Positions 21,492-31,404 are shown, numbered from the stretch's first letter. The stretch is DNA of 48,106 bases from Neptuniibacter marinus (GCF_001597725.1 NZ_LUTR01000026.1:1-48106), one strand, 5' to 3'. The notes: generated from the letters alone by a model not told the origin. A program made the numbers and translations.

Positions 21492-22961
21492 CTATCGTAA
21501 AACAACATCAAAACTTTCCGCGTTATACATAGGCTCAACTTGAAAACGAATGGTTTTACTAATAAATGATTCAAGCTCCGCCACATGGTTTGAAGCATCA
21601 TCTAACAGATAATCTACAACCGCTTGCGCGGCCAAAACCAAATAGCTATCGGTATCATAAGCTCGGTGCTGTCTTAAAATTTCACGAAAAATCTCATAAC
21701 AAACGGTTTCTGGAGTCTTAATTGACCCCCGCCCTTGGCACTCAATACACACATCGCATAGAACCTGTTCAAGACTTTCTCTAGTCCGCTTACGTGTCAT
21801 TTCAACAAGTCCTAAATCTGACACACCTGTCAGCTTACATTTTGCATGATCCTTCTCTAAAACCCGCTCTAAGGTTCTTAAAACTTGGCGCTGGTGATCT
21901 GAGTCTTCCATATCAATAAAATCGATAATGATAATACCACCCAGATTACGTAACCGCAGCTGACGACCAATTGCTGTTGCCGCTTCCAAGTTTGTCTTGA
22001 AAATAGTCTCTTCTAGGTTTCTATGCCCAACAAAAGCTCCGGTATTAATATCAACCGTTGTCATCGCTTCTGTCTGATCAAAAATCAAGTACCCTCCTGA
22101 CTTAAGTTCCACTTTCCGACCAAGTGCTTTTTGAATCTCTTCTTCAACATTGAACAGATCAAAGATAGGCCGTTCACCCGGATAATATTCTAATTTACCT
22201 GCAACCTCCGGCACGAGAGCATTAACAAAGTCCTGAGCCTTCTGAAAGGTTTCTCGCGAGTCGATACGAATTTTTTCGAGACCACCGTGAGCCATATCGC
22301 GCAAAGCTCGCATATTAAGAGGAAGGTCCTCATAAATCACGCTAGGGGCTTTTGCGGATTTGATTTTAACTTTGATGGAATCCCACAAACGGCGTAAAAA
22401 CTGTATATCCTCAGCCAGTTCTGCCTCAGCTGCGCCTTCAGCAACAGTACGAAGAATAAAACCTGTCGGCTCTTCAGCCTCATCGGTCTCTGATAAGGTT
22501 TGAACTATACTGCGCAACCGATCACGCTCTTCGACATCTTCAATACGCTGAGAAATCCCTATATGCTCATTTCCTGGCATACAAACCAAATATCTAGACG
22601 GCAAAGATAAGTGAGTTGTTAATCGTGCGCCTTTAGTCCCAATAGGGTCTTTAGTAACCTGCACAATCAATGCTTGCCCTTCACGTAACATCATCGCAAT
22701 TGATGCATTACTTTTTTCTTCGGGCGTCACATTCTGAGCTAAAACTTCTTCAACATGAATAAATGCAGCGCGCTCCAATCCAATATCAACAAAGGCAGCC
22801 TGCATTCCAGGAAGTACTCTAACCACCTTCCCCTGATAAATATTGCCCACGATACCGCGGCGGTGAACTCGTTCGATGTAGACCTCTTGAGGCATACCGT
22901 TTTCAATCACAGCAACTCGGGTTTCCATTGGTGTGAAGTTGATTAAAATCTCTTCGCCCAT
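21492..22961 (-). CDS. rng: ribonuclease G
   Basis: Endoribonuclease of the RNase E/G family (489 residues) that matures 16S rRNA 5' ends and turns over some mRNAs. It has an N-terminal S1-type RNA-binding region (GNIYQGKVVRVLPGMQAAFV), the catalytic DNase I-like core with Asp residues in TVDINTGAFVGH and IIDFIDMED, and a zinc-link type CxxC segment (LCDVCIECQGRG). It lacks the long scaffold tail of RNase E. The ATG has an AAGGA site. It lies between maf and yhdP in the mre operon context. Confidence 0.97.
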   Translation of the reverse strand: MGEEILINFTPMETRVAVIENGMPQEVYIERVHRRGIVGNIYQGKVVRVLPGMQAAFVDIGLERAAFIHVEEVLAQNVTPEEKSNASIAMMLREGQALIVQVTKDPIGTKGARLTTHLSLPSRYLVCMPGNEHIGISQRIEDVEERDRLRSIVQTLSETDEAEEPTGFILRTVAEGAAEAELAEDIQFLRRLWDSIKVKIKSAKAPSVIYEDLPLNMRALRDMAHGGLEKIRIDSRETFQKAQDFVNALVPEVAGKLEYYPGERPIFDLFNVEEEIQKALGRKVELKSGGYLIFDQTEAMTTVDINTGAFVGHRNLEETIFKTNLEAATAIGRQLRLRNLGGIIIIDFIDMEDSDHQRQVLRTLERVLEKDHAKCKLTGVSDLGLVEMTRKRTRESLEQVLCDVCIECQGRGSIKTPETVCYEIFREILRQHRAYDTDSYLVLAAQAVVDYLLDDASNHVAELESFISKTIRFQVEPMYNAESFDVVLR

Positions 22962-22980
22962 GACTGTTCCTTAAATATCT

Positions 22981-23556
22981 TTATGTATGCCAGATTTCTA
23001 CGTCTGCCAGCTTCAACAATTCTGCCGTTTCAGATAAAGGCAAACCGACAACAGCGGAATAACTACCCTCAATACTGTCAACAAATACGGCACCTAAACC
23101 TTGAACCCCATATGCGCCTGCTTTATCTGCTGGCTCCCCAGTTTCCCAATACCGATCACACTCTTCTCGAGAAAGTGTTCTAAATTTCACATGAGTTGTG
23201 ACCACACAACTATAGATTTGTTCTCTACACACTACAGCAACGGCAGTGATAACCTGATGAGTCCTACCCGATAGACTCATCAATATATTAACAGCATCCG
23301 TTTTATTTTGCGGCTTACCGATAATCTTACCCTCTAAAACAACCGTCGTATCCGCACCTAATACAACCCGCGGCTGCTCAACCTTATCGTGTCCAGCCTG
23401 CGCTTTCGCTAATGCGACTCTTTTTACATAAGGTACAGGTTGCTCATCAGGTATAACATCTTCACAAATATCAACAGGACTAACGTCAAACTGCACACCA
23501 ATCTGCGCCAACAACTCTTTTCGTCTTGGGGAAGCAGAAGCAAGTACTAGTTTCAC
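22981..23556 (-). CDS. maf: Maf family nucleoside triphosphate pyrophosphatase
   Basis: House-cleaning pyrophosphatase of the Maf family, 191 residues; related proteins (YhdE type) act on dTTP and UTP. The N-terminal LASASPRRKELL binds the phosphates, and the ADTTVVLEGKIIGKP segment carries the catalytic aspartate. KAGAYGVQGLGAVFV is the later conserved block. Translation begins at a GTG with a GAGG site seven bases upstream. It follows mreD, as in most gammaproteobacteria. Confidence 0.95.
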   Translation of the reverse strand: MKLVLASASPRRKELLAQIGVQFDVSPVDICEDVIPDEQPVPYVKRVALAKAQAGHDKVEQPRVVLGADTTVVLEGKIIGKPQNKTDAVNILMSLSGRTHQVITAVAVVCREQIYSCVVTTHVKFRTLSREECDRYWETGEPADKAGAYGVQGLGAVFVDSIEGSYSAVVGLPLSETAELLKLADVEIWHT

Positions 23557-23573
23557 TTTAAAGCCTCAAATAT

Positions 23574-24074
23574 TTATTTAATCCGGAATAGACGACGAAT
23601 GCCACGTAAAACCACAAACAACCATGGCCATAATACAGCACTAATAAGACAAGGAAGGAGGAAAATCAGGTTATCACCCGTATATCCAGTGAAAGCCTGC
23701 ATCCAATGAAATAATAACTGATTGATACCTACTAACACCATAACCATGAGTGCTTGCTGCACAACTGGAAACATCCGCAAACGCTGGTGTAATAGCAGTG
23801 TCAAAAAGGCGATGATCGTTAACGAAAGAGCATTTAATCCAAGCACACTCCCCTTAATCACATCAAGAAAAAGGCCTAGAAAAAAAGCGACACCCATTCC
23901 CACGCGATGCGGAAGAGCCATCACCCAATAGATCAATATCATAGCGACCCATTCTGGACGAGCCCATTCAAGGTAATAAGGTAACGGAATTTGACTGAGC
24001 ATCAAACCCACAAGAAAAGTGGCTAATATAATCAATCCGCCACCGCCGCTAGGAGCTGGAGCACCAGAATTCAC
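23574..24074 (-). CDS. mreD: rod shape-determining protein MreD
   Basis: Small polytopic membrane protein (166 residues, about five hydrophobic helices) of the rod-shape elongasome, linking cytoplasmic MreB and periplasmic MreC with the peptidoglycan synthases. The segment GLFLDVIKGSVLGLNALSL is the recognisable family signature. It starts at a GTG overlapping the mreC stop (GTGA), with a strong GAGGAG site inside the end of mreC, so its translation is coupled to mreC. Confidence 0.93.
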   Translation of the reverse strand: MNSGAPAPSGGGGLIILATFLVGLMLSQIPLPYYLEWARPEWVAMILIYWVMALPHRVGMGVAFFLGLFLDVIKGSVLGLNALSLTIIAFLTLLLHQRLRMFPVVQQALMVMVLVGINQLLFHWMQAFTGYTGDNLIFLLPCLISAVLWPWLFVVLRGIRRLFRIK

Positions 24075-24979
24075 CGCTCCTCCTCTGAGGCTGTAACTGG
24101 ATCTTCTGGCTGTGTATCAGCTGACACAATGGGAACCTCTGGCATACTAACCAACAGCAGATGTCGAGATTTATCCAGTAGCGCTGTTGGCTTAATGCGT
24201 ACCCGAGCAAACTGTTGACCCGGATCACGTATAACTTTAGAAACTATAGCCACAGGGTAACCTCTAGGAAAGCGTCCTCCGAGGCCCGAAGTAATCACTA
24301 AATCATTTTCTTGGATATCCGCGGTATCGGGCACATGGTCCAATTCCAATTCATCGAGATCCCCTTTACCTATAGCTATAGTCCGAAATCCATTACGATT
24401 AATCTCAACGGGTAAAGCATGCCTTGCATCAGTGATCAGCATAACTCGACTAGTATAGTAAGAGATTTCAGTGACTTGACCCATTACACCACCTGCATCG
24501 AGAATTGGCTGGCCCAGCACTACATGATCTTCACTACCGCGATTAATAATCACTTGATGCTGGAATGGGTCTGGATTGACACCAATAAGCTCAACAAGCT
24601 GAACCTCTTCATCAACTCGATGACTACCTTTAAGCAACTCACGCAATCTATTATTTTCAAACCATAGTGCATCATTTTGCTGAACTTTACGTTCAAGCAA
24701 CAAAGCTTCAGACTTAAGCTTGGCGTTTTCTTTTACCAGCAAACTCCTATCAACCACAATGTCTGAAACCTCACCAGCAAACCGGCTAGGTACATCAATT
24801 ACCCATTGTAACGGAGTCAACAAGAGAGAGAGATAGGCGCGACTTTCTCTTACTTTTGCGGAATAGAGATCCGCAGCCATAAGCACAAAAGCAATAATAA
24901 TAAGGAGAAGGAAGCGGCGACCAGAAGACCGTCCGCGAAATATCGATTTAATAACCCACCTCCTGGCGAGCTCTCGCAC
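24071..24979 (-). CDS. mreC: rod shape-determining protein MreC
   Basis: Bitopic elongasome protein: N-terminal membrane helix (about residues 22-38), a coiled coil (about 75-115) and a periplasmic beta-rich MreC domain with GVNPDPFQHQVIINRGSEDHV, here in part, and ITSGLGGRFPRGYPVA. The listed GTG start gives 302 residues but has no ribosome site. A perfect AGGAGG lies inside the frame at 24959-24964, six bases before an ATT codon at 24952-24950. Starting there would give a protein beginning KSIFRG after the initiator, matching where family members start. The true start is therefore uncertain. Confidence 0.93.
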   Translation of the reverse strand: MRELARRWVIKSIFRGRSSGRRFLLLIIIAFVLMAADLYSAKVRESRAYLSLLLTPLQWVIDVPSRFAGEVSDIVVDRSLLVKENAKLKSEALLLERKVQQNDALWFENNRLRELLKGSHRVDEEVQLVELIGVNPDPFQHQVIINRGSEDHVVLGQPILDAGGVMGQVTEISYYTSRVMLITDARHALPVEINRNGFRTIAIGKGDLDELELDHVPDTADIQENDLVITSGLGGRFPRGYPVAIVSKVIRDPGQQFARVRIKPTALLDKSRHLLLVSMPEVPIVSADTQPEDPVTASEEER

Positions 24980-25025
24980 ATAGGAGGCGGGATATAAAAA
25001 CTAAAACACTGACATCTGGCATAAG

Positions 25026-26075
<1,050 letters not shown>

Positions 26076-26103
26076 CTAAGAAATCCTGCAGGTATAGCCG
26101 CTA

Positions 26104-26202
26104 TATCCTGAAAACACGTAACTCTAACAATGGCACGCGTTTTGAGCAAGGCGTAAATAAGTAAATCTACCGAAATAACTTACTTATTTATCCTTCAGGA
26201 TA
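26104..26202. repeat. nested inverted repeats between mreB and gatC
   Basis: An inner perfect inverted repeat has 11-base arms TAAATAAGTAA (26154-26164) and TTACTTATTTA (26180-26190) with a 15-base spacer. Outer nine-base arms TATCCTGAA (26104-26112) and TTCAGGATA (26194-26202) enclose it. The right outer arm also forms its own small hairpin, TATCC-TTCA-GGATA (26189-26202). No T-run follows on either strand, so it is not a standard terminator. It lies between two divergent operons, so a regulatory or structural role is possible but unproven. Confidence 0.7.
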
Positions 26203-26284
26203 CAGCACCAATATGATAACGTATGCCTTTATTTTTTTCCTTTGTTATTTTCATTGATAACACCTCAAAAAGTGAGAGTAGATT

Positions 26285-26572
26285 ATGTCTCTGGACCGCA
26301 CTGATGTGGACAAAATCGCCCATCTGGCGCGACTTCAAATTGAAGAACAAGACGCTCCTGAATACGCGCAAAATTTGTCAAATATTTTAGATCTGGTTAA
26401 CCAGATGCAAGCCGTTGATACAACGGATGTGTTACCTATGGCTCATCCTCTTGACGCAGCACAACGTCTTCGTAGTGATAATGTCACCGAAGATAATCAG
26501 CGTGAACTTCTACAATCAGTCGCTCCCGCCGTTGAAAACGGCCTATTCCTCGTTCCAAAAGTGATTGAGTAA
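26285..26572 (+). CDS. gatC: Asp-tRNA(Asn)/Glu-tRNA(Gln) amidotransferase subunit C
   Basis: Small 95-residue subunit that wraps GatA and stabilises the GatCAB amidotransferase. The family pattern is visible: [11 protein letters not shown] near the start, [19 protein letters not shown] in the middle and the C-terminal [11 protein letters not shown]. It heads the gatC-gatA-gatB operon, divergent from mreB, as in Pseudomonas. The complex lets the cell make Gln-tRNA or Asn-tRNA from mischarged Glu-tRNA(Gln) or Asp-tRNA(Asn). Confidence 0.96.
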   Translation: MSLDRTDVDKIAHLARLQIEEQDAPEYAQNLSNILDLVNQMQAVDTTDVLPMAHPLDAAQRLRSDNVTEDNQRELLQSVAPAVENGLFLVPKVIE

Positions 26573-26629
26573 AGCGGTAATTAGCAACCACTTCACCCAT
26601 CAGGAATACATTTAAAGGATAAGAAGTCC

Positions 26630-28081
26630 ATGTTTGACAAAACACTCGCCGAATTAGCAATAGGGCTAAAAACCGGCCAATTCAGCAGCGTTGAGCTGAC
26701 TCAAGCCTATCTTGCACGCATCAAGGCTGAAGATGATAAATACAATAGCTTTATCACGGTTACAGATGAACTTGCACTAGAACAAGCCGCTAAGGCAGAT
26801 GCCGCCATTGCGGCAGGCAATGCTGGCACCTTTACTGGCTTACCTATCGCCCACAAAGATATCTTTTGCACTCAAGGCGTTCGTACCAGTTGCGCATCAA
26901 AAATGCTTGATAACTTTGTTTCACCTTATAACGCAACAATCGTCGATAAGTTTAACCAAGCGGGTGCCGTAACTTTAGGTAAAACAAATATGGATGAGTT
27001 CGCCATGGGCTCATCCAATGAAAGTAGCTTTTATGGTCCATGCAGCAATCCATGGAATACTGATTATGTACCTGGTGGCTCATCCGGCGGATCGGCAGCA
27101 GCAGTATCGGCCCAACTAACACCCGCAGCGACTGGCTCAGACACTGGTGGTTCCATTCGCCAACCAGCAGCTCTATGTGGCATTACAGGCCTAAAGCCAA
27201 CCTATGGCCGCGTTTCACGTTACGGCATGATCGCCTTTGCATCCTCATTGGACCAAGGCGGCCCAATGACCAAAACGGCTGAAGATGCAGCCATCATGTT
27301 AAATGTGATGGCAGGGTTTGATCAGCGCGATTCCACGTCAGCAGATCGTGACGTACCCGATTACACAGCAGAACTCAACAAACCACTTGAGGGCCTGCGT
27401 ATCGGCCTGCCTAAAGAGTTCTTCAGCGGCGATATCAACGCAGATATTGCAGCACAGACTCAAGCGGCCATCAAAGAGTTTGAAACACTAGGCGCAACCG
27501 TTAAAGAGGTTAGCCTACCTAATACAGCACTCTCTATTCCCGCTTATTATATTATTGCGCCAGCAGAAGCCTCCTCAAACCTATCTCGCTTTGACGGTGT
27601 ACGTTACGGCTATCGCTGCGAAAACCCTACGGATTTGGAAGACTTATATAAGCGATCACGAGGCGAAGGCTTTGGCCCTGAAGTAAAACGCAGAATATTG
27701 GTGGGCGCTTACGCCCTATCTGAAGGCTTTTATGATGCGTATTACAATAAAGCCCAGCAGATTCGCCGCCTTATTCGGGATGATTTCAGCAAGGTGCTAA
27801 GTGAAGTCGATGTCATTATGGGCCCAACAACACCTCACCCGGCCTTTAAGATAGGCGAAAAATCATCTGATCCTGTCGCAATGTACATGGAAGATATTTT
27901 CACCCTCTCTCTCAACCTAGCAGGCCTTCCGGGCATGTCTATCCCGTGCGGCACCATTGATGGTCTACCCACTGGGTTACAAATTATTGGCGACTACTTT
28001 GCCGAACAAAAACTATTAAATGTTGCTCACCAGTTCCAACTAGCAACTGATTGGCATAAACAGTCACCACAAGGCATCTGA
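26630..28081 (+). CDS. gatA: Asp-tRNA(Asn)/Glu-tRNA(Gln) amidotransferase subunit A
   Basis: Amidase-signature subunit (483 residues) that releases ammonia from glutamine for the amidotransferase. The Ser-cis-Ser-Lys triad is visible as the lysine in [12 protein letters not shown] and the serines in [13 protein letters not shown] and [12 protein letters not shown]. It is 57 bases after gatC and 13 bases before gatB. The ammonia would pass through a tunnel to GatB. Confidence 0.98.
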   Translation: MFDKTLAELAIGLKTGQFSSVELTQAYLARIKAEDDKYNSFITVTDELALEQAAKADAAIAAGNAGTFTGLPIAHKDIFCTQGVRTSCASKMLDNFVSPYNATIVDKFNQAGAVTLGKTNMDEFAMGSSNESSFYGPCSNPWNTDYVPGGSSGGSAAAVSAQLTPAATGSDTGGSIRQPAALCGITGLKPTYGRVSRYGMIAFASSLDQGGPMTKTAEDAAIMLNVMAGFDQRDSTSADRDVPDYTAELNKPLEGLRIGLPKEFFSGDINADIAAQTQAAIKEFETLGATVKEVSLPNTALSIPAYYIIAPAEASSNLSRFDGVRYGYRCENPTDLEDLYKRSRGEGFGPEVKRRILVGAYALSEGFYDAYYNKAQQIRRLIRDDFSKVLSEVDVIMGPTTPHPAFKIGEKSSDPVAMYMEDIFTLSLNLAGLPGMSIPCGTIDGLPTGLQIIGDYFAEQKLLNVAHQFQLATDWHKQSPQGI

Positions 28082-28094
28082 GGGGTTAATTATC

Positions 28095-29549
28095 ATGGAA
28101 TGGGAAGCAGTAATCGGGCTAGAGATTCACGCCCAACTAGCTACAAAATCCAAAATTTTTTCCGGTGCCAGCACAGCGTTTGGCGCCGAACCTAATACAC
28201 AAGCGTGCGCAGTAGACCTAGCGCTACCTGGCACACTCCCTGTATTTAATGAAGAAGCATTAAGAATGGCCGTAAAGTTTGGCCTCGCCGTTGATGCCGA
28301 GATTGGACGAAAATCTGTCTTTGATCGTAAAAACTACTTTTATCCAGACCTACCAAAAGGCTATCAAACCAGCCAACTTTTTCACCCTATTGTTGGTATT
28401 GGCCATATTGATATCACGTTAGAAGATGGCACAACAAAGCGTATTGGCGTAACACGCGCCCACTTAGAGGAAGATGCAGGTAAATCTCTACATGATGAGT
28501 TCCCAGGCATGACAGGCATAGACCTCAACCGCGCCGGCACACCACTACTTGAGATTGTATCTGAACCTGACATGCGCAGCGCTGAAGAAGCGGTAGCTTA
28601 TGTACGCAAAATTCACTCTCTGGTCACTAGTCTCGGCATCTGTGATGGCAACATGTCTGAAGGTTCATTCCGTTGCGACTGTAACGTTTCCGTTCGTCCT
28701 AAAGGCCAAGAAGAATACGGTACACGTACTGAGACAAAAAACATCAACTCATTCCGCTTTATTGAAAAAGCCATTGTGGGTGAGATCGAACGTCAAATAG
28801 ACCTTATTGAAGATGGTGGCCGCGTAATACAAGCAACACGCCTGTACGATGCAGACAAAAATGAAACCCGCTCGATGCGCTCAAAAGAGGAAGCTAACGA
28901 TTACAGATACTTCCCCTGCCCTGACCTTTTGCCAATCGTCATTGATGATGAGTACATCGAGAACATACGCAACACATTACCTGAGTTACCTGATGCGCGA
29001 AAAGCTCGCTTTACTGAGGAATACAAACTCAGCGAATACGATGCAATGGTACTGTCTGCCGATCATAATATGGCGACGTACTTCGAGATTATCGTTGAAA
29101 CAGCTAAGGATGCGAAGCTTGCAGCTAACTGGGTGATGGGTGAACTATCTAAACTACTTAATCAGCATGATCTGGATATCACCAACAGCCCAGTTAACGC
29201 AGAGCAGCTAGGTGGATTACTACTACGTATTAAAGACGACACTATTTCAGGAAAAATAGCTAAACAAGTATTTGAAGTGATGTGGTCTGAAGGCGGTAAC
29301 GCTGATGAGATCATCGAATCCAAAGGCTTAAAACAAGTTACCGACAGCGGCGCTATCGAACAGATTGTCGATGAAGTCATCGCCAACAATTCGCCACAAG
29401 TGGAGCAATACGTTAACGCTGAACCTGATAAACGCGGCAAGATGATAGGCTTCTTTATGGGGCAAGTCATGAAAGCGTCTCAAGGCAAAGCAAACCCAGG
29501 TCAAGTCCAAGGTATTCTTAAGCAAAAGCTCGACGCACTGGTAAGCTAA
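28095..29549 (+). CDS. gatB: Asp-tRNA(Asn)/Glu-tRNA(Gln) amidotransferase subunit B
   Basis: Kinase/transamidase subunit (484 residues) that activates the misacylated aminoacyl group and binds tRNA. The start [20 protein letters not shown], the [18 protein letters not shown] block and [17 protein letters not shown] are diagnostic, and the C-terminal helical and YqeY-like tail is full length. It is the last gene of the operon and is followed by a rho-independent terminator at 29565-29593. Confidence 0.98.
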   Translation: MEWEAVIGLEIHAQLATKSKIFSGASTAFGAEPNTQACAVDLALPGTLPVFNEEALRMAVKFGLAVDAEIGRKSVFDRKNYFYPDLPKGYQTSQLFHPIVGIGHIDITLEDGTTKRIGVTRAHLEEDAGKSLHDEFPGMTGIDLNRAGTPLLEIVSEPDMRSAEEAVAYVRKIHSLVTSLGICDGNMSEGSFRCDCNVSVRPKGQEEYGTRTETKNINSFRFIEKAIVGEIERQIDLIEDGGRVIQATRLYDADKNETRSMRSKEEANDYRYFPCPDLLPIVIDDEYIENIRNTLPELPDARKARFTEEYKLSEYDAMVLSADHNMATYFEIIVETAKDAKLAANWVMGELSKLLNQHDLDITNSPVNAEQLGGLLLRIKDDTISGKIAKQVFEVMWSEGGNADEIIESKGLKQVTDSGAIEQIVDEVIANNSPQVEQYVNAEPDKRGKMIGFFMGQVMKASQGKANPGQVQGILKQKLDALVS

Positions 29550-29564
29550 CACTTTAACCATCAC

Positions 29565-29593
29565 AAAAAAACCGCGCTTATCGCGGTTTTTTT
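29565..29593 (+). terminator. rho-independent terminator of gatCAB
   Basis: Stem CCGCG/CGCGG with loop CTTAT, flanked by an A-run on the left and a run of seven T residues on the right. It can therefore work in either direction, but it directly follows gatB. Confidence 0.92.
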
Positions 29594-29610
29594 AGCGTTA
29601 AAAATCAGAT

Positions 29611-29637
29611 AAAAAAAGCCCGTCAAATGACGGGCTT
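29611..29637 (-). terminator. rho-independent terminator of the porin gene
   Basis: Arms AAGCCCGTC and GACGGGCTT with a four-base loop; on the minus strand it is followed by a T-run. It ends the transcript of the minus-strand porin gene and stands back to back with the gatB terminator. Confidence 0.9.
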
Positions 29638-29672
29638 AATACTAGTATGTAACATCAAACAAGGAGCAAAAC

Positions 29673-30302
29673 TTAGAAGTCGAAAGTTTTGCTAATGTAG
29701 AAATTGATAGTGTCTTTGCTACCGATTGTGCTATCAGGATCGATATAAGCAACACCCATATCTAGACCTTCATAAGTAGTACCGTAACCGATTTCCCAAT
29801 AGTCGCCATCGTAATCATCGCCAAATGAACCGTATGTAAGGTAAGCACCTTCATATTCACCTGTAAGGGCTAGGAACGTGTAATCTAGCTCAGGCGTACC
29901 ACCAGAAGTGTCTTCAGTACCAACAGTATATTCTAAGCTTACAGGACCATAACCAACATTAAAGTTGATTTCATGGAAATCAGTAGCGCCACCTTCTGTA
30001 TATAGGTAACCAGCATAGCCAACGTAGTAGGAGAAATCTTCTACTTCACCAGCATAACCGCCGTAAACATCAATCTCTTGCTCGCCATTGTTCAATGAAG
30101 CAGCCCAAGTACCTACAGAGATACCATTACCTGCATCATAATCCAAGCCACCCATCATGCTTGCGCCACTCACGCCCTGATCAGTACCACGGAAGTAGTA
30201 ATCACTCATTGCACCGATGTTAGCAGACAATCCTGCTTCAGCCATAACAGAAGCAGACAATAGACCTGCAGCGATCAAGGTTTTTGTAGTTGATTTCATC
30301 AT
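29673..30302 (-). CDS. small outer-membrane porin, TorF/Gcw_chp family
   Basis: A 209-residue secreted beta-barrel protein. The signal peptide is cleaved probably after AEA at residue 23. The mature part starts with the family hallmark SANIGAMSDYYFRGTDQG and ends in the aromatic-terminal strand FYISKTFDF, as expected of an outer-membrane barrel. It is rich in alternating polar/aromatic strands and acidic loops. The family is annotated as putative porins; its substrate is unknown. A strong AGGGGG ribosome site precedes the double ATG. The -24/-12 promoter upstream indicates sigma-54 control, suggesting a nutrient-responsive role. Confidence 0.85.
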   Translation of the reverse strand: MMKSTTKTLIAAGLLSASVMAEAGLSANIGAMSDYYFRGTDQGVSGASMMGGLDYDAGNGISVGTWAASLNNGEQEIDVYGGYAGEVEDFSYYVGYAGYLYTEGGATDFHEINFNVGYGPVSLEYTVGTEDTSGGTPELDYTFLALTGEYEGAYLTYGSFGDDYDGDYWEIGYGTTYEGLDMGVAYIDPDSTIGSKDTINFYISKTFDF

Positions 30303-30351
30303 TAATTTCCCCCTAGGATAAAATGAAATTCTTTAAACTACACCCTATAAA

Positions 30352-30367
30352 GCACAGCACATGCCAA
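30352..30367 (-). promoter_or_regulatory. sigma-54 (-24/-12) promoter of the porin gene
   Basis: On the minus strand TTGGCATGTGCTGTGC matches the sigma-54 consensus YTGGCACG-N4-TTGC at 11 of 12 fixed positions allowing T for C and G for T (one mismatch in each half), with the required GG-N10-GC spacing. The predicted start would lie near 30340, giving a leader of about 40 bases to the porin ATG. The cell's rpoN gene is in this window. Confidence 0.7.
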
Positions 30368-30450
30368 TAAAATAATTTATATTAAAATCAATAAGTTAAT
30401 TAACGTAAATCTCTATAAAACCAAATAAAATAGATCAAACACGCTACTGG

Positions 30451-30489
30451 CGCACCAAAAAGGCACACACCATTTGTTGCATCGCACCA
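30451..30489. promoter_or_regulatory. three CGCACCA-like direct repeats, possible activator site
   Basis: CGCACCA occurs at 30451-30457 and 30483-30489, with CACACCA at 30466-30472 between them, at 15- and 17-base intervals. They lie roughly 110-150 bases upstream of the predicted porin start, the usual distance for a sigma-54 activator site. The sequence recalls half-sites of NtrC (TGCACCA) but does not form its full dyad, so the activator is not identified. Confidence 0.4.
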
Positions 30490-30570
30490 AATGTGAACTT
30501 TTTGTTACTAAAAGAACTCATACAGATTACAGTATTAAAACGGCTTAGCCATAAACGAAGGAAATAGGAT

Positions 30571-31041
30571 ATGAATATTGCAACATTTGCAGCGGGCTGC
30601 TTTTGGGGAATAGAACTCCACTTTTCAAAGCTCCCAGGTGTTACCGGCACAGCAGTCGGCTATATGGGTGGCCATAACTCAAATCCAAGCTATCAAGATG
30701 TCTGTACTGGAGATACCAACCATGCAGAGGTAGTTCAAGTAACCTTTGATAAACAAGAAACAAGTTATGAAGAACTATTAAATGCATTCTGGGCAGCACA
30801 TAACCCAACCACCTTGAATCGCCAAGGTCCCGATATTGGCACACAATACCGTTCCGCAATTTTTTATCATAATGAAGCGCAAAAAACATTCGCGGAATTA
30901 AGCAAAGAGAAACTTGATAATAGCGGTTTATTACCCTCAAAAATCGTTACAGAAATAGTGCCTGTTGAAACTTTCTGGCCCGCAGAGGAATACCACCAAA
31001 AATACTTAGAGAAACGAGGCATGGGTGGATGTGGAATTTAA
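30571..31041 (+). CDS. msrA: peptide methionine (S)-S-oxide reductase
   Basis: Repairs oxidised methionine in proteins, reducing the S-sulfoxide form. At 156 residues it is a compact MsrA. The catalytic cysteine is in AAGCFWGIELHF near residue 10, with GYMGGHNSNPSYQDVCTG and DPIGTQYRS-type (here DIGTQYRS) family blocks following, and a resolving-type cysteine in the C-terminal GMGGCGI. The ATG has an AAGGAAA site upstream. It is divergent from the porin and likely has its own promoter. Confidence 0.95.
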   Translation: MNIATFAAGCFWGIELHFSKLPGVTGTAVGYMGGHNSNPSYQDVCTGDTNHAEVVQVTFDKQETSYEELLNAFWAAHNPTTLNRQGPDIGTQYRSAIFYHNEAQKTFAELSKEKLDNSGLLPSKIVTEIVPVETFWPAEEYHQKYLEKRGMGGCGI

Positions 31042-31087
31042 AAACACCCTTCTAACCTATCTTCCATCGGCTTATCAATACCATAAA

Positions 31088-31105
31088 GGCGCTCGCTGGA
31101 GCGCC
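31088..31105. terminator. strong hairpin after msrA, weak T-tract
   Basis: A perfect GC-rich stem GGCGCTC/GAGCGCC with loop GCTG lies 47 bases past the msrA stop. The plus strand has no T-run after it; the minus strand has only TTT. It may end msrA or the small minus-strand ORF at 31243-31341. The rest of 31042-31242 shows no gene I can support. Confidence 0.45.
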
Positions 31106-31242
31106 AAAATTTAGGTACTTATTTCAGAACAACACACTTCAAACAATGTAGAGAGAACCCCTAAAACAGAGCTTTAACTACTCTACACCCAGTATCATCC
31201 ATACCAACCACAACAGAGGCTACCTTATGCTAGGCATGGAAC

Positions 31243-31341
31243 TTAATTCAAAACAACTAGAAACATTAAGCCAAGTAAACTCGCACCGGCTAACGCAATT
31301 AACGGAAATTCTATTCTTGATTTAAAAGTACGCGTGTTCAC
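31243..31341 (-). CDS. 32-residue membrane microprotein behind a Fur-box promoter
   Basis: A GTG-started ORF of 32 codons. The product begins MNTRTFKSRIEF and continues as one hydrophobic helix (about residues 13-31, with PLIALAGASLLGLMF) ending in Asn. A perfect GGAGG lies five bases before the GTG. A well-spaced promoter with an overlapping Fur box sits directly upstream, so iron-repressed expression is likely. The positive-inside rule predicts the basic N-terminus in the cytoplasm. I do not recognise the family. It could be a free regulatory or stabilising microprotein, or the remnant of a longer iron-uptake gene. Confidence 0.5.
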   Translation of the reverse strand: MNTRTFKSRIEFPLIALAGASLLGLMFLVVLN

Positions 31342-31362
31342 ACTTACCTCCGTTCGAATAAT

Positions 31363-31404
31363 AACAATGAGAACCATTATCATTAAAAACCCAGTAAATG
31401 TAAA
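31363..31404 (-). promoter_or_regulatory. sigma-70 promoter overlapped by a Fur box
   Basis: On the minus strand TTTACA (31399-31404), a 17-base spacer and GATAAT (31376-31381) form a good promoter. The 19 bases GATAATGGTTCTCATTGTT (31363-31381) match the Fur consensus GATAATGATAATCATTATC at 14 positions and cover the -10. It reads toward the small ORF at 31243-31341. The site is about 80-100 bases upstream of a TATAAT (31463-31468) that may serve the plus-strand aldolase gene. Confidence 0.72.
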
